Below, piece after piece: positions 51,520-59,811 of a stretch of 64,000 nucleotides of DNA. The notes under the pieces are model-generated. The model was not told where the DNA came from. It saw only the letters and a program-made list of their open reading frames with translations, and searched no databases. The position numbers were made by a program, and so were the translations under genes. Source of the stretch: Streptomyces sp. P3. Its GTDB lineage: Bacteria; Actinomycetota; Actinomycetes; Streptomycetales; Streptomycetaceae. Position 1 is the first letter of the stretch. Every line of letters begins with the position of its first letter. The stretch is taken from positions 2,480,001 to 2,544,000 of the forward strand of contig NZ_CP028369.1 in assembly GCF_003032475.1 (NCBI RefSeq), written 5' to 3'.

Positions 51520-52027
51520 CGTGGAGAAGACGGCCGCGCAGGTCATCGAGGACTTCCTGAAGGACGCGGAGCTGGAGTGGGAGAGCCCGTCGCCCGGCTC
51601 GTACGTGGTCCAGCTCCCCGGCGCCCGCAAGCTCAAGACGACCGTCTCCCTCATCGTCGGCCGTCACTCCCTCTCCCTGAACGCCTTCGTCGTCCGCCAC
51701 CCGGACGAGAACGAGTCCGGCGTCCACCGCTGGCTGCTGGAGCGCAACCTCAAGCTGTACGGGGTGAGTTACGCCGTCGACCAGCTCGGCGACGTCTACG
51801 TCACCGCCCGGCTGCCCCTCGCCGCCGTCACCGCCGACGAGATCGACCGCCTCATGGGCCAGGTCCTGGAGGCGGCCGACGGCGCGTTCAACACGCTGCT
51901 GGAGCTCGGGTTCGCGAGCGCCATCCGCCGGGAGTACGAGTGGCGGGTCTCCCGGGGCGAGCCGACGCGCAACCTGGACGCCTTCGCCCACCTGACCCGC
52001 CGGCCGGCCGGACCCTCGCCCGCCTGA
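51512..52027 (+). CDS. YbjN-domain protein
   Basis: A 171 aa protein of the YbjN (DUF1790) family ([40 protein letters not shown]). Its ATG lies inside the mshA stop region, giving an 8-bp overlap and translational coupling. In actinomycetes this gene regularly follows mshA. YbjN folds resemble secretion chaperones; the link to mycothiol is only positional. Confidence 0.9.
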   Translation: MGDVEKTAAQVIEDFLKDAELEWESPSPGSYVVQLPGARKLKTTVSLIVGRHSLSLNAFVVRHPDENESGVHRWLLERNLKLYGVSYAVDQLGDVYVTARLPLAAVTADEIDRLMGQVLEAADGAFNTLLELGFASAIRREYEWRVSRGEPTRNLDAFAHLTRRPAGPSPA

Positions 52028-52072
52028 CCCGCCGGCCCGCCGGCCCGACCCTCGCCCGCCGGACGCCGCCGA

Positions 52073-52141
52073 TCAGCGGCCGGAGGACTTCCGCCCCGCT
52101 CCGTACCGCCCCGGCGTGACCCCCACCAGCTTGCGGAGGTA
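52073..52141 (-). pseudogene. 3' remnant of an AraC-family regulator
   Basis: The reverse strand encodes YLRKLVGVTPGRYGAGRKSS then Gly-Arg-stop, the typical C-terminal end of an AraC helix-turn-helix domain. Nothing of the rest is present: the frame runs straight into DUF2000-like sequence on the other strand. It is a 22-codon leftover of a deleted gene. Confidence 0.7.
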
Positions 52142-52424
52142 CGAGAACGCGGGCGGTGTCCCCTGCCTGCCGATGTTCCGCCAGCCGGTGCTGGTCTTCG
52201 AGGGCACGAAGGAGACCCTGAAGTCCGCTCACGCGCGCCTGCTCTCCCGGTCCCTCCCGCGCGCGGTGTTCGCGAGCGACCTCTTCGCCACGGGCAACGA
52301 CCGCGACAACCGCGCGGCCGTGCGCGCCGTCCCCACGGGTGAGCTGGACCTGGTCGGGCTGGCCGTGTACGGCCCGAAGAACGCGGTGGACAAGGCGCTG
52401 AAGGGGGCCCGGATGCACTCCTGA
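52139..52424 (+). pseudogene. N-terminally truncated DUF2000-family gene
   Basis: From YENAGGVPCLPMFRQPV onward the frame matches a DUF2000 protein to its natural end (AVYGPKNAVDKALKGARMHS). About 35-45 N-terminal residues of the family are missing, replaced by antisense AraC sequence. The open frame begins at an upstream GTG at 52116 but has no family N-terminus. It shares its first codon position with the AraC remnant, so both were cut by one deletion. Confidence 0.7.
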
Positions 52425-52488
52425 CCGCCGCGCGGGCGCCGGGGACCCCCAGCGCCCGCGCACCCGCCCGCCAGATCGGCCCCGTGCC

Positions 52489-53844
52489 TCAGACGGCGCC
52501 GACCTCGGGCTTCGCGGCGGCCACCGGGCTCCCAGTGGCCGGGTTCCCGGTGGCCGGGTTCCCGGTGGCCGGGCTCTCGGCGTCCGAGTTCTCTGCGGCC
52601 GGGGAGCCGCCCGTCACCGGGTCGTCGGCGGCGACCGGCTCCTCGTCCGGCAGCCGCCGCATCAGCACGGCGTGCCCGGCGCCCGCGGCCGTTCCGACGA
52701 CCGCGCACAGCCCCCACAGCCACTCCGCGCCGAACCGGTCGATCACGACACCGGACATCACCGGGGCGACCAGGGACGCCACCGCCCACGACAGCGTGTA
52801 CATGCCCTGGTAGCGCCCGCGCCCGTGGGTGGGGGAGAGCCGGACGACGATCCCCGTCTGCGTCGGCGCGTTGACGATCTCGGCCAGCGTCCACACACAG
52901 ACGGTGAGCGCGAAGACGCCGACCGACCCGGCGAAGGCGGTGAGCCCGAAGCCGTACCCCGCGAGGACCGAGGAGATCACCAGGAGCCGTCGCGGATCGC
53001 GGTGCTCGATGAACCGCGTCACGGGGATCTGCAGCACGACGATGAGCACGCCGTTCACGGCGATCGCCATGCCGTAGTCGGCCGGCGTGAACCCGGCCGC
53101 GCCCATCGCCACGGGCAGGCCCACGCCGCCCTGCTGGAAGACGAGCGCCACGAGGAAGGACAACCCGACGACACTCATGAACCGTCCGTCGCGCAGGACC
53201 GTCCCCAGTCCGACCGCGTCACCGTCGCGGACGTCCCTGTCCGTCCGCACGGGCCGCGACTCGGGCAGCTTGAGGAAGACGACGACCGCGCAGACCAGCG
53301 TCATCCCCGCCTCGAGGAGGAAGCCGGCCCGGTAGCTGACCTCGGCGATGAACCCGGCGGCCATGGACGAGACGGCGAACCCGAGGTTGATGGCCCAGTA
53401 GTTCAGCGAGAACGCGCGGACCCGGTCCTCGGGCCGCACGATGTCGGCCATCATCGCCTGCACGGCCGGGCGGGAGGCGTTGGAGGCCATCCCGACGAGG
53501 AAGGCGACCCCGGCGATGGCGACCGGGTGCTCCACGAACCCGAGCAGCGCCACCGAGGCGGCGGTGCAGGTCTGCGCGACGAGCAGCGTGGGCCGCCGTC
53601 CGAGCCGGTCGGCCATGACCCCGCCGCCGAGCGACGAGACGACCCCGCCGAGCCCGTGCAGCGAGACGACGAGCCCGGCGTAGGAGGCGGAATATCCGCG
53701 GTCGAGGGTCAGATACAGCGCCATGAAGGTCGCGACGAACGCGCCGAGCCGGTTGACGAGGGTGCTGGTCCACAGCCACCAGAACTCGCGGGGCAGCCCG
53801 GAGAGCGTCTCTCGGGCGGCGCGTCTCAGGACGGCGACAGGCAT
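52489..53844 (-). CDS. MFS transporter
   Basis: A 451 aa drug-efflux-type major facilitator with 12 likely helices. The loop 2-3 motif A is VMADRLGRRPTLL. The acidic, repetitive C-terminal tail (NPATGNPATGSPV) is encoded by 15-bp repeats and faces the cytoplasm. ATG 53844 with GGGGGA 7 nt upstream gives the usual start near WWLWTSTLVNRLGAF. Substrate unknown. Confidence 0.92.
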   Translation of the reverse strand: MPVAVLRRAARETLSGLPREFWWLWTSTLVNRLGAFVATFMALYLTLDRGYSASYAGLVVSLHGLGGVVSSLGGGVMADRLGRRPTLLVAQTCTAASVALLGFVEHPVAIAGVAFLVGMASNASRPAVQAMMADIVRPEDRVRAFSLNYWAINLGFAVSSMAAGFIAEVSYRAGFLLEAGMTLVCAVVVFLKLPESRPVRTDRDVRDGDAVGLGTVLRDGRFMSVVGLSFLVALVFQQGGVGLPVAMGAAGFTPADYGMAIAVNGVLIVVLQIPVTRFIEHRDPRRLLVISSVLAGYGFGLTAFAGSVGVFALTVCVWTLAEIVNAPTQTGIVVRLSPTHGRGRYQGMYTLSWAVASLVAPVMSGVVIDRFGAEWLWGLCAVVGTAAGAGHAVLMRRLPDEEPVAADDPVTGGSPAAENSDAESPATGNPATGNPATGSPVAAAKPEVGAV

Positions 53845-54017
53845 GGCGGATCCCCCGGGATGTAAGCGGCGCAGGCGGTACTCAGAACTTACGAGGGAAG
53901 CGGGGGGCGGGGCCACTCGATTAACAGAAACGGTCAATCGTCGTCGGCGCGCCCCCGGTATGTCCGCTGTATGAGCGGATGTACGACCGAACGGAGCCGT
54001 CGATTACGCTCGGACGC

Positions 54018-54779
54018 ATGGCCGACGCACCGTACAAGCTGATCCTCCTCCGCCACGGCGAGAGCGAGTGGAACGCGAAGAACCTGTTCACCGGCTGGGT
54101 GGACGTCAACCTCAACGAGAAGGGCGAGAAGGAGGCGGTCCGCGGTGGCGAACTCCTGAAGGACGCCGACCTCCTGCCCGACGTGGTCCACACGTCCCTC
54201 CAGAAGCGCGCGATCCGCACGGCGCAGCTGGCCCTCGAATCCGCAGACCGCCACTGGATCCCGGTCCACCGCTCCTGGCGTCTGAACGAGCGCCACTACG
54301 GCGCCCTCCAGGGCAAGGACAAGGCCCAGACCCTCGCGGAGTTCGGCGAGGAGCAGTTCATGCTGTGGCGCCGCTCCTACGACACCCCGCCCCCGGCCCT
54401 CGAGGACGGCACGGAGTTCTCCCAGTCGGACGACCCGCGCTACGCGTCGATCCCGCCGGAGCTCCGCCCCCGCACGGAGTGCCTGAAGGACGTCGTCGTC
54501 CGCATGCTCCCCTACTGGTACGACGGCATCGTCCCCGACCTCCTCGCCGGCCGCACGGTCCTGGTCGCCGCCCACGGCAACTCCCTGCGCGCCCTGGTCA
54601 AGCACCTCGACGGCGTCTCGGACGCCGACATCGCGGGCCTGAACATCCCGACGGGCATCCCCCTCTCCTACGAACTCGACGCCGCCTTCAAGCCCCTCAA
54701 CCCCGGCGGCACCTACCTCGACCCCGAGGCGGCCGCAGCAGCGATCGAAGCAGTGAAAAACCAGGGCAAGAAGAAGTAG
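54018..54779 (+). CDS. gpmA: 2,3-bisphosphoglycerate-dependent phosphoglycerate mutase
   Basis: Glycolytic enzyme of 253 aa interconverting 3- and 2-phosphoglycerate. The catalytic phosphohistidine motif [29 protein letters not shown] and the second histidine [13 protein letters not shown] are intact. It is the last clearly core gene before the accessory region to the right and ends at a terminator. Confidence 0.96.
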   Translation: MADAPYKLILLRHGESEWNAKNLFTGWVDVNLNEKGEKEAVRGGELLKDADLLPDVVHTSLQKRAIRTAQLALESADRHWIPVHRSWRLNERHYGALQGKDKAQTLAEFGEEQFMLWRRSYDTPPPALEDGTEFSQSDDPRYASIPPELRPRTECLKDVVVRMLPYWYDGIVPDLLAGRTVLVAAHGNSLRALVKHLDGVSDADIAGLNIPTGIPLSYELDAAFKPLNPGGTYLDPEAAAAAIEAVKNQGKKK

Positions 54780-54792
54780 AGATCGCGATCAT

Positions 54793-54830
54793 GCCCCCGA
54801 ACTGCGGTTTCTCCGCTGGGAGGGGGCTTT
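54793..54830 (+). terminator. Terminator after gpmA
   Basis: GCCCCC (54793-54798) pairs with GGGGGC (54822-54827), with an inner GCGG/CCGC stem, followed by TTTTC. It lies 13 bp after the gpmA stop. Confidence 0.8.
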
Positions 54831-54892
54831 TCGCTGTCTCTGGGCCGTCTCTGGGCCGTCGGGGCAACGGGGCCGTGTGCTCTCCGGGCTCC

Positions 54893-55037
54893 GGCGTCCA
54901 GGAGCACCGAGGCGTAAAAGTGGCGGAGGGCGTGCATGCCGTTCTCGCGTGACTCGGCGTACGAGCCGCCCGGCTTCCGCTGAGGGAACACTCCGGCGCC
55001 CGCGAGCGCGCGCTTCCGCACCTCCTCGTTCAGGGAT
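54893..55037 (-). pseudogene. Tyrosine-recombinase (integrase) fragment
   Basis: About 48 codons on the reverse strand read LNEEVRKRALAGAGVF then SRENGMHALRHFYASVLLDA, the box II region of phage and plasmid integrases with the H-x-L-R-H signature. The frame then drifts into unrelated sequence, and the C-terminal nucleophilic tyrosine region and the whole N-terminus are missing. It marks a decayed integrative element beside gpmA. Confidence 0.8.
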
Positions 55038-55162
55038 CGTTGTCACCCGCTCCCTGCGAAACCTCCAGGTCAGGGAGCCGGAGATTTGCCGGCGTACCTT
55101 CCAGAAGGGGTGTTTCCGCCTGTACGCTCGCCGACGCGTCCCCGGTACGGGTGAGGAGTCTC

Positions 55163-55570
55163 ATGGAGCTGTCGCTGTCGAGGCTGAACCGTCTCGCGAA
55201 CGGCAGCCTCGGGGCGATCCCAGCAGTTGGGGCCGTCGCCTATGCGGTACAGGCCAGTGACGACCTTCCGCGATTCGCGGCTTGCCTCGCCTTGATCGGG
55301 TCGGCCGTCATCTCCGTCAGGGGATACCGGCTCGGCGTAACGTGTCAGCACACGACGATGGTGATCCGGGGATACCTGTGCACTCGGGTTATCGCGCGAG
55401 AGCACGTCACGCAGATCACGAGCTTTCCGGCGGTCCGATGGACGACTCGCAAGGGGCGTACGCGATGGACCCCCATCATGGCGCTCGTGATGACCGCGAG
55501 GGAATCCCCTGCAACCCGACTGCAGAAGGACCACGCCACCAGGAAGCTGCGGCGGTGGGCAGCACAGTAG
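55163..55570 (+). CDS. PH-domain-like hypothetical membrane protein
   Basis: A 135 aa protein with GAGGAG 6 nt before the ATG. Hydrophobic segments are at about 15-30 and 35-50 (FAACLALIGSAVISVRGY), followed by a soluble part with GVTCQHTTMVIRGYLCTRVI and FPAVRWTTRKGRTRW, resembling small bacterial PH-domain proteins of streptomycetes. It lies in the integration region between the integrase fragment and the first attachment-like repeat. Function unknown. Confidence 0.7.
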   Translation: MELSLSRLNRLANGSLGAIPAVGAVAYAVQASDDLPRFAACLALIGSAVISVRGYRLGVTCQHTTMVIRGYLCTRVIAREHVTQITSFPAVRWTTRKGRTRWTPIMALVMTARESPATRLQKDHATRKLRRWAAQ

Positions 55571-55674
55571 GAACCGACCCAGCCGGCGGCGTTATTGACC
55601 GCCCCTGAGGGTTGCCCGGATCCGACGACAGGCCGCGCTGACATGCTGCGACAAGGAGCGCGGCCGTCTCCGTT

Positions 55675-55818
55675 TCCGTCTCATTCACCCCCGTTCAAGG
55701 CCGTTCAGAGCGGACCGTCGGTCCGGCTCGCCACGCGAGCCGGCCGCCGATGAACCCATGTGAACGCCCCTGTACACGCCCCAACACCCCACCACCGCAA
55801 AGTTGGAAGGCGTGTTGG
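55675..55818 (+). repeat. Attachment-like region, copy A
   Basis: It begins TCCGTCTCATT (55675) and ends AGTTGGAAGGCGTGTTGG (55801-55818), with scattered GTTCA and TGAAC blocks between. Copy B at 57423-57565 has the same start and end motifs, 1 mismatch in the 18-bp end, and nearly identical spacing. The end motif corresponds to a tRNA-Ser anticodon arm. Probably an old att site. No gene is evident from 55571 to 55896. Confidence 0.65.
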
Positions 55819-55896
55819 CCGTACGCCGGGTTCAGCATGGAGCGAGAGCGGCCGCCGACGTGTCGTCGCCACCACCCAGCAGCCGTTCGCGGCCAT

Positions 55897-56175
55897 GTGA
55901 GAACCATCGACCGGGCCACCGGGCAGGAGGTCTCACCCTGTCTGGTGACGCTCAGCGCCAGCAGGGAGCAGTTCGGGAAGCTCCGTCTCAGTCACGTTGA
56001 TCCAGCGCAGTGCCTCAGGGGACTCAACGCTTCGGTGTCTCCCAACCCCTACGATCTCGAACCGATGCGCCCCATCGTCGAGTTCGGCACCAGGCGAGCG
56101 GCCCCGGATCGATCACGGTCCGGGCCCTTGCCGGTCAGAGAGTTGATCGATCGGGCAGGGCGCGACCGCCGGTGA
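55897..56175 (+). CDS. Possible gene fragment of unknown function
   Basis: A 92-codon frame (GTG 55897) with protein-like sequence: SPCLVTLSASREQFGKLRLS, HVDPAQCLRGLNASVSPNP, EPMRPIVEFG. No ribosome-binding site precedes it, and the segment looks like an internal piece of a larger protein. Not recognised; probably a remnant within the integration region. Confidence 0.4.
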   Translation: MRTIDRATGQEVSPCLVTLSASREQFGKLRLSHVDPAQCLRGLNASVSPNPYDLEPMRPIVEFGTRRAAPDRSRSGPLPVRELIDRAGRDRR

Positions 56176-56189
56176 TCGGGTGTGGCTGA

Positions 56190-56627
56190 TCAGACGGGGA
56201 TCCAGTCAGGCCACTGTGGAGGGACGTTACTCACGGGGCAGAGCCCGGAGTCGCCGGGATAGCCGTCCAGCGTCCCTCGGGTCGTGAAGAGCCACCAGGC
56301 CAACGACACCGTCGCGACGACCACCAGCAGCGTCGGCAGTAAGACTCGGACCGCCGTTGGCGCGCGAACCACCAGGCATCGGCCGATGGCCCGCGCCACG
56401 AGTCCAACGAGTGCCTCGCCTCCCACGACAAGAGGGAGCAGGAAGTTGAGTTCGAAGCGTCCGCCGGCGTCGTAACCCGCGTCGCAGTATGCGCGCGCCC
56501 AAACGGTCAGCGACCAGGCGACGCAGCCTATGGCGGCTCCCAACAACGCGGAGCCTGCCCAGGGGAGGCAGGAGGTGGATCTCGGCTCGGCTGTGTGCAC
56601 GACATGACACGACATCGAACGCACCAT
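56190..56627 (-). CDS. Hypothetical membrane protein
   Basis: A 145 aa protein with about three helices (GSALLGAAIGCVAWSLTVWA, LLPLVVGGEALVGLVARAIG, VLLPTLLVVVATVSLAWWLF) and a Cys/Pro/Trp C-terminus (YPGDSGLCPVSNVPPQWPDW). No clear ribosome-binding site, and the start (56627 or 56615) is uncertain. It lies between the two attachment-like repeats, hence part of an acquired segment. Function unknown. Confidence 0.6.
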   Translation of the reverse strand: MVRSMSCHVVHTAEPRSTSCLPWAGSALLGAAIGCVAWSLTVWARAYCDAGYDAGGRFELNFLLPLVVGGEALVGLVARAIGRCLVVRAPTAVRVLLPTLLVVVATVSLAWWLFTTRGTLDGYPGDSGLCPVSNVPPQWPDWIPV

Positions 56628-56904
56628 TCACGGTTCCGAGGTGGGCGGGTGAGTGTCCAACTGTGTGACAACGCCGACGGACAACGGCGGACGACCGCGA
56701 ACGTCTGCGCACCATCAGCACGGGTGAGAGTCACTCCAGCCCAAGGCAACAACCTCGCCCGAGTTGCTTCGGGACGAAGCGGTCGTCCTCCAAGCGCGGC
56801 GTCACGTTCCCGTCGGCACAGCTCCCTCATGTGGACGTCGCCGGCAGCGGGTTGGGGCTGGACGGTGCTGACGAGGACGGTGCCCTCCGATACGGTCCAG
56901 GGCC

Positions 56905-57312
56905 ATGGCGAGTGGTAATGGTGTGCCGGAGAAGGTGGCGTGGATCCTGGTTCGGGACGACCGGGTATTGGTGACGCGTAGTCACGGCAGAGATCGCTTC
57001 TACTTCCCGGGCGGTCATCGTGAGCCGGGCGAGTCCGACGGCGAGACCCTGGTGCGGGAGATCGACGAGGAACTGCAGGCGGCTGTCGACCCTGGTTCCA
57101 TGGTGCGCTTCGGCACGTTCGAGATCGGCGAGGGCCATCCGGATCACGGCCCCTTCCGGATGATCTGTTACACCGCCGATCACGTCGGCGAGCTGACCCC
57201 GTCGAGGGAGATCGCCGAGAAGGCGTGGTTCCGCTACGCCGATCGGGACCGAGTCTCCGCCGTCGACGAGATGGCTTTCGACGCGCTTCACGAGGCCGGG
57301 TGGCTTCCCTGA
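56905..57312 (+). CDS. Nudix hydrolase
   Basis: A 135 aa NTP-pyrophosphohydrolase-type protein. The Nudix box is visible as GGHREPGESDGETLVREIDE followed by EL. The C-terminal half (DHGPFRMICYTADHVGEL) resembles ADP-ribose or nucleotide-sugar hydrolases. ATG 56905 precedes VPEKVAWILVRDDRVLV. It lies in the segment bounded by the attachment-like repeats. The substrate is unknown. Confidence 0.85.
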   Translation: MASGNGVPEKVAWILVRDDRVLVTRSHGRDRFYFPGGHREPGESDGETLVREIDEELQAAVDPGSMVRFGTFEIGEGHPDHGPFRMICYTADHVGELTPSREIAEKAWFRYADRDRVSAVDEMAFDALHEAGWLP

Positions 57313-57422
57313 TCCCGTGGTTGCTGCGACATCCGCGCTCAGCGGCACCCCTGAGCACCACTCCAGGGCGTGCTCCTGCGAGAGAGGGACCCAGCCTTCG
57401 AGGCAGCTCGTCGCGGCCAGCA

Positions 57423-57565
57423 TCCGTCTCATTTCAGCGCCGTTCACGGTTGTTCATCAAAGACCGCGCGCTGAGTTCGCCTCACGGGCCAGACGCCCAT
57501 GAACGCAAGTGAACGCCCTGGAACCGAGCCCGGATCTCCCCCGACACAGTTGGAAAGCGTGTTGG
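57423..57565 (+). repeat. Attachment-like region, copy B
   Basis: It starts TCCGTCTCATT (57423) and runs into the tRNA-Ser anticodon arm AGTTGGAAAGCGTGTTGG (57548-57565). It is the better preserved of the two copies (see 55675-55818). The repeated spacing of about 125 bp between start and end motifs suggests recombinase arm and core sites. Confidence 0.65.
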
Positions 57566-57602
57566 GGGCAACCCCTCACGAGTTCGAATCTCGTATCCTC
57601 CG
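57549..57602 (+). tRNA. 3' fragment of tRNA-Ser (GGA)
   Basis: The sequence covers the anticodon loop TTGGAAA (anticodon GGA), the 3' half of the anticodon stem (GCGT), a long variable arm (GGGG...CCCC), a perfect T arm (ACGAG-TTCGAAT-CTCGT) and the 3' acceptor half ATCCTCC plus G. The D arm and 5' acceptor half are absent, and the 5' anticodon-stem bases do not pair. It is a non-functional remnant, as left when an element integrates into a tRNA gene. Confidence 0.85.
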
Positions 57603-57621
57603 CTCCCGCCTGACCAGGCGA

Positions 57622-57661
57622 AGCGAAGAGCTGAGCCGCAATTGCGGCTCAGCTCTTCGCT
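57622..57661 (+). terminator. 18-bp perfect hairpin after the tRNA fragment
   Basis: AGCGAAGAGCTGAGCCGC (57622-57639) and its exact complement (57644-57661) flank an AATT loop. It was probably the terminator of the original tRNA gene, carried with the attachment site. Confidence 0.82.
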
Positions 57662-57668
57662 GTGCGTC

Positions 57669-57686
57669 GGTTGCAGTTCTGGTTGC
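57669..57686 (+). repeat. 18-bp direct repeat, left copy
   Basis: GGTTGCAGTTCTGGTTGC is repeated identically at 59514-59531, 1845 bp away. The two copies enclose the toxin-antitoxin pair and two gene fragments, so they may be the borders of another inserted segment. Confidence 0.7.
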
Positions 57687-57782
57687 GTTTACAGTCGACA
57701 TTCAGGACATCTCGACAAGCCGACAGGCGCACTCACCGCGACCCCCGGCGAGCGGTCGGCGCCAACCTGCACCGCGGAGGAC

Positions 57783-58064
57783 CTATGGAACTTGGCGGTG
57801 GATGTCGCGGCGATTGCCGACGGCCAGGACCCACACGATCAGCTGACCGTCCTCGACGGTGTAGACGACGCGGTAGTCGCCGACCCTGAGCCGCCAGCGG
57901 GCGCTGTGCCCCTGGAGGACCTTGACGTCGAAGGAGGCGGCGCCCCCGGCGTCCAGCGCCTTCTGGAGTTCGGTGAGGCGGTACAGGATGCGCAGGGCGT
58001 CCGGGCGCGGGATCTTGAGCATGTCCCGCTGAGCGTGCGGCGTGAAGCGCGTGACGTACCCCAT
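57783..58064 (-). CDS. RelE/ParE-family toxin
   Basis: A 93 aa toxin of the RelE superfamily: YVTRFTPHAQRDMLKIPRPD at the N-terminus and the core strand SARWRLRVGDYRVVYTVEDG, then VLAVGNRRDIHRQVP. RelE proteins cut mRNA in ribosomes and ParE proteins poison gyrase; the conserved basic residues favour an RNase. It starts 4 nt before the end of the antitoxin gene region, giving the usual antitoxin-first operon. ATG 58064 chosen. Confidence 0.88.
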   Translation of the reverse strand: MGYVTRFTPHAQRDMLKIPRPDALRILYRLTELQKALDAGGAASFDVKVLQGHSARWRLRVGDYRVVYTVEDGQLIVWVLAVGNRRDIHRQVP

Positions 58065-58068
58065 GAGG

Positions 58069-58350
58069 TCAGCCCTGATCGGCACGTAGCAAGGCGGCCA
58101 TCTCTTCGAGCGAGACCGACCCCTGCGCACCCTCGGACTCGGCTTCGTCGGCAAGTCGGTTGAGCCACGCCTCTTCGGTGTTCTCCGCGATCTCACGTAG
58201 GCGCTGGTACTCCTGGATGTCGATCACGACGGCTTCCTGCTTGCCCCGCCGAGTGATGATCGTCGGGGTGTCCTCCCGGCGGGCTCGATCGATGACGTCA
58301 GCGAGGTGGCTGCGGACATCCGCCATGGATTCGATCACTGGTTCACTCAT
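58069..58350 (-). CDS. Phd/YefM-family antitoxin
   Basis: A 93 aa antitoxin. The N-terminal Phd DNA-binding fold (MADVRSHLADVIDRARRED, PTIITRRGKQEAVVIDIQEY) and an acidic C-terminal toxin-binding tail (ESEGAQGSVSLEEMAALL) are visible. ATG 58350. It neutralises the adjacent RelE-like toxin and should repress the operon through direct repeats upstream (58353-58380). Confidence 0.88.
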   Translation of the reverse strand: MSEPVIESMADVRSHLADVIDRARREDTPTIITRRGKQEAVVIDIQEYQRLREIAENTEEAWLNRLADEAESEGAQGSVSLEEMAALLRADQG

Positions 58351-58352
58351 GT

Positions 58353-58380
58353 CATGAATGTAGCAGATGTACATGAATGT
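58353..58380. promoter_or_regulatory. Direct-repeat operator of the toxin-antitoxin operon
   Basis: CATGAATGT occurs at 58353-58361 and 58372-58380, 19 bp apart, immediately upstream of the antitoxin start in an unusually AT-rich patch. Likely Phd-binding sites for autorepression. Confidence 0.6.
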
Positions 58381-58706
58381 GGAAGGTAAGTGGCCGGATG
58401 GCCGCGGCGACATCGATCTCCGCGGCGTTCTCATCCGCCTCTCGAGCAAGAGGTGAGTCCCCGCCCCCTGGCATGGACACCGGGTCGGCCCTTGACTGTC
58501 AGAGGGCTGCCTCTCGTGGCTCGAAACGCTTCGCTTCCGGGGCACTCCACGACGGCTCCGCCGCCGATCAGGAAGTGCGAACCAGTCGCGCTGCGTAAAG
58601 CGATGTCGGCGAACCGTTGTGTGCAGATCGCAAACACGGGCCGAGAAAAACCACTGGTCGCACGATGCCTGGCCGGGATCAGTAGCCGTTGGCGCCACGC
58701 CACGTG

Positions 58707-59045
58707 TTACGGCCCCGGCTCAACTCCGACCTCGCCGGAAAGGTTCCATGCCGAGGCCAGCCAGGTCAGGTCGGCTCCGGCCCGACGGCGGATCGCCCGC
58801 TCGCGCGAGAACAGCTCCTCGGTCTTCGTCAGCACCAGCGTGTACGGGCGCCCCTGCCGTCTGGTCTGATGGCCTACGGGCAGCTCGGCCGTGGCGATCC
58901 CGCTGTGCACGTGCCGCCGCCCGTCCTTCGCCAGCGGCCACTCCAGCGTCCGCCGCGACCGGGAGCCGAGAAACGCACCCAGGGTGCCGCACAGCTCACA
59001 GCCGCACCCGGTCCACGCCACCGACCAGTCATCCCTCGACGGACT
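58707..59045 (-). pseudogene. C-terminal fragment of an unidentified protein
   Basis: About 110 codons on the reverse strand have strong protein character: WTGCGCELCGTLGAFL (a possible zinc-binding C-x-C-x2-C), LEWPLAKDGRRHVHSGIATA, RRQGRPYTLVLTKTEELF, and a final helix. No N-terminal part exists; the frame joins antisense of the next fragment at about 59040. The pattern resembles the zinc-cluster C-termini of large actinobacterial proteins, but the family was not identified. The 350 bp before it, from 58351, hold only the operator. Confidence 0.5.
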
Positions 59046-59439
59046 CGCCCCCGCCGAGACCCTCCTCCTCGACGCCTTCGCCGAACGCACCGGCGACCGC
59101 GTGTGGTCCCTGACCTCCGCCTCGCTGCTCGCCGCCGTCGACGCGGGCCGCGATCTCGCCGAACTCCGACACCATCTGGACGCCAACACCGCCGCTCCGC
59201 TCCCGCAGACGATCACCACCCTGCCGGCCGACGCCGCCCGCCGCGTCGGCCAGGTCCGCGACACCGGACCGGTGCACCTCATCGGGTGCGCGGACCCCGC
59301 CGTCGCGGCCCTCCTCGCCACCGACCGCCGCACTCGCACCCACTGCACCCGCCTCGGCGAACGCCACCTCGCCGTCCCCCTCGACAAGCTCCCCGCCTTC
59401 CGCAGGTCCGCCCTCGCCCAGGGATACCCCGTCAGCTGA
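59035..59439 (+). pseudogene. C-terminal fragment of a helicase-associated (XPB-like) protein
   Basis: From LDGLAPAETLLLDAFAERTG the frame matches the helicase C-terminal-associated domain of actinobacterial XPB-like proteins (PQTITTLPADAARRVGQVRD, HLIGCADPAVAALL, PLDKLPAFRRSALAQG) and ends naturally. The N-terminal helicase lobes are absent. The upstream sequence belongs to a different fragment on the other strand, so two truncated genes were fused by a deletion. Confidence 0.55.
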
Positions 59440-59811
59440 CACACGCCCTCGTGGGCACCGCACACGGACCGGCACAGTCAGTGGTCTGACCAAGAGGAAC
59501 CCACTGTCCGCTGGGTTGCAGTTCTGGTTGCATCCACCTCCGTCCATCACCGTCCGCGCACCGATCAACCTCGCACCTCGCCGCTGGTGGATGGGGGTGC
59601 AGCGAGGCACATGCTTGCCTGCCGGGTCGGCCGCACCGGGATACCAACGGCCGCGGCGCGAGCGCGGCTCAGGGACGCGTTCGAGACGGGCGCCGTACAG
59701 GGACGACGGACCGGGCGTCCTGACGTCGGCCGTTCGTCCCCTGTCAGGTCTTGCTCCGCGCCCGCGGCGCCGGTCTGGCGGCCGTCCAGACCGGCGGAGG
59801 ACGGGGCGACG
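59440..59811. repeat. Gene-free region with the right copy of the 18-bp repeat
   Basis: The right copy of GGTTGCAGTTCTGGTTGC is at 59514-59531. No supported gene was found in the remaining sequence up to the reductase gene end at 59812. Confidence 0.6.
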
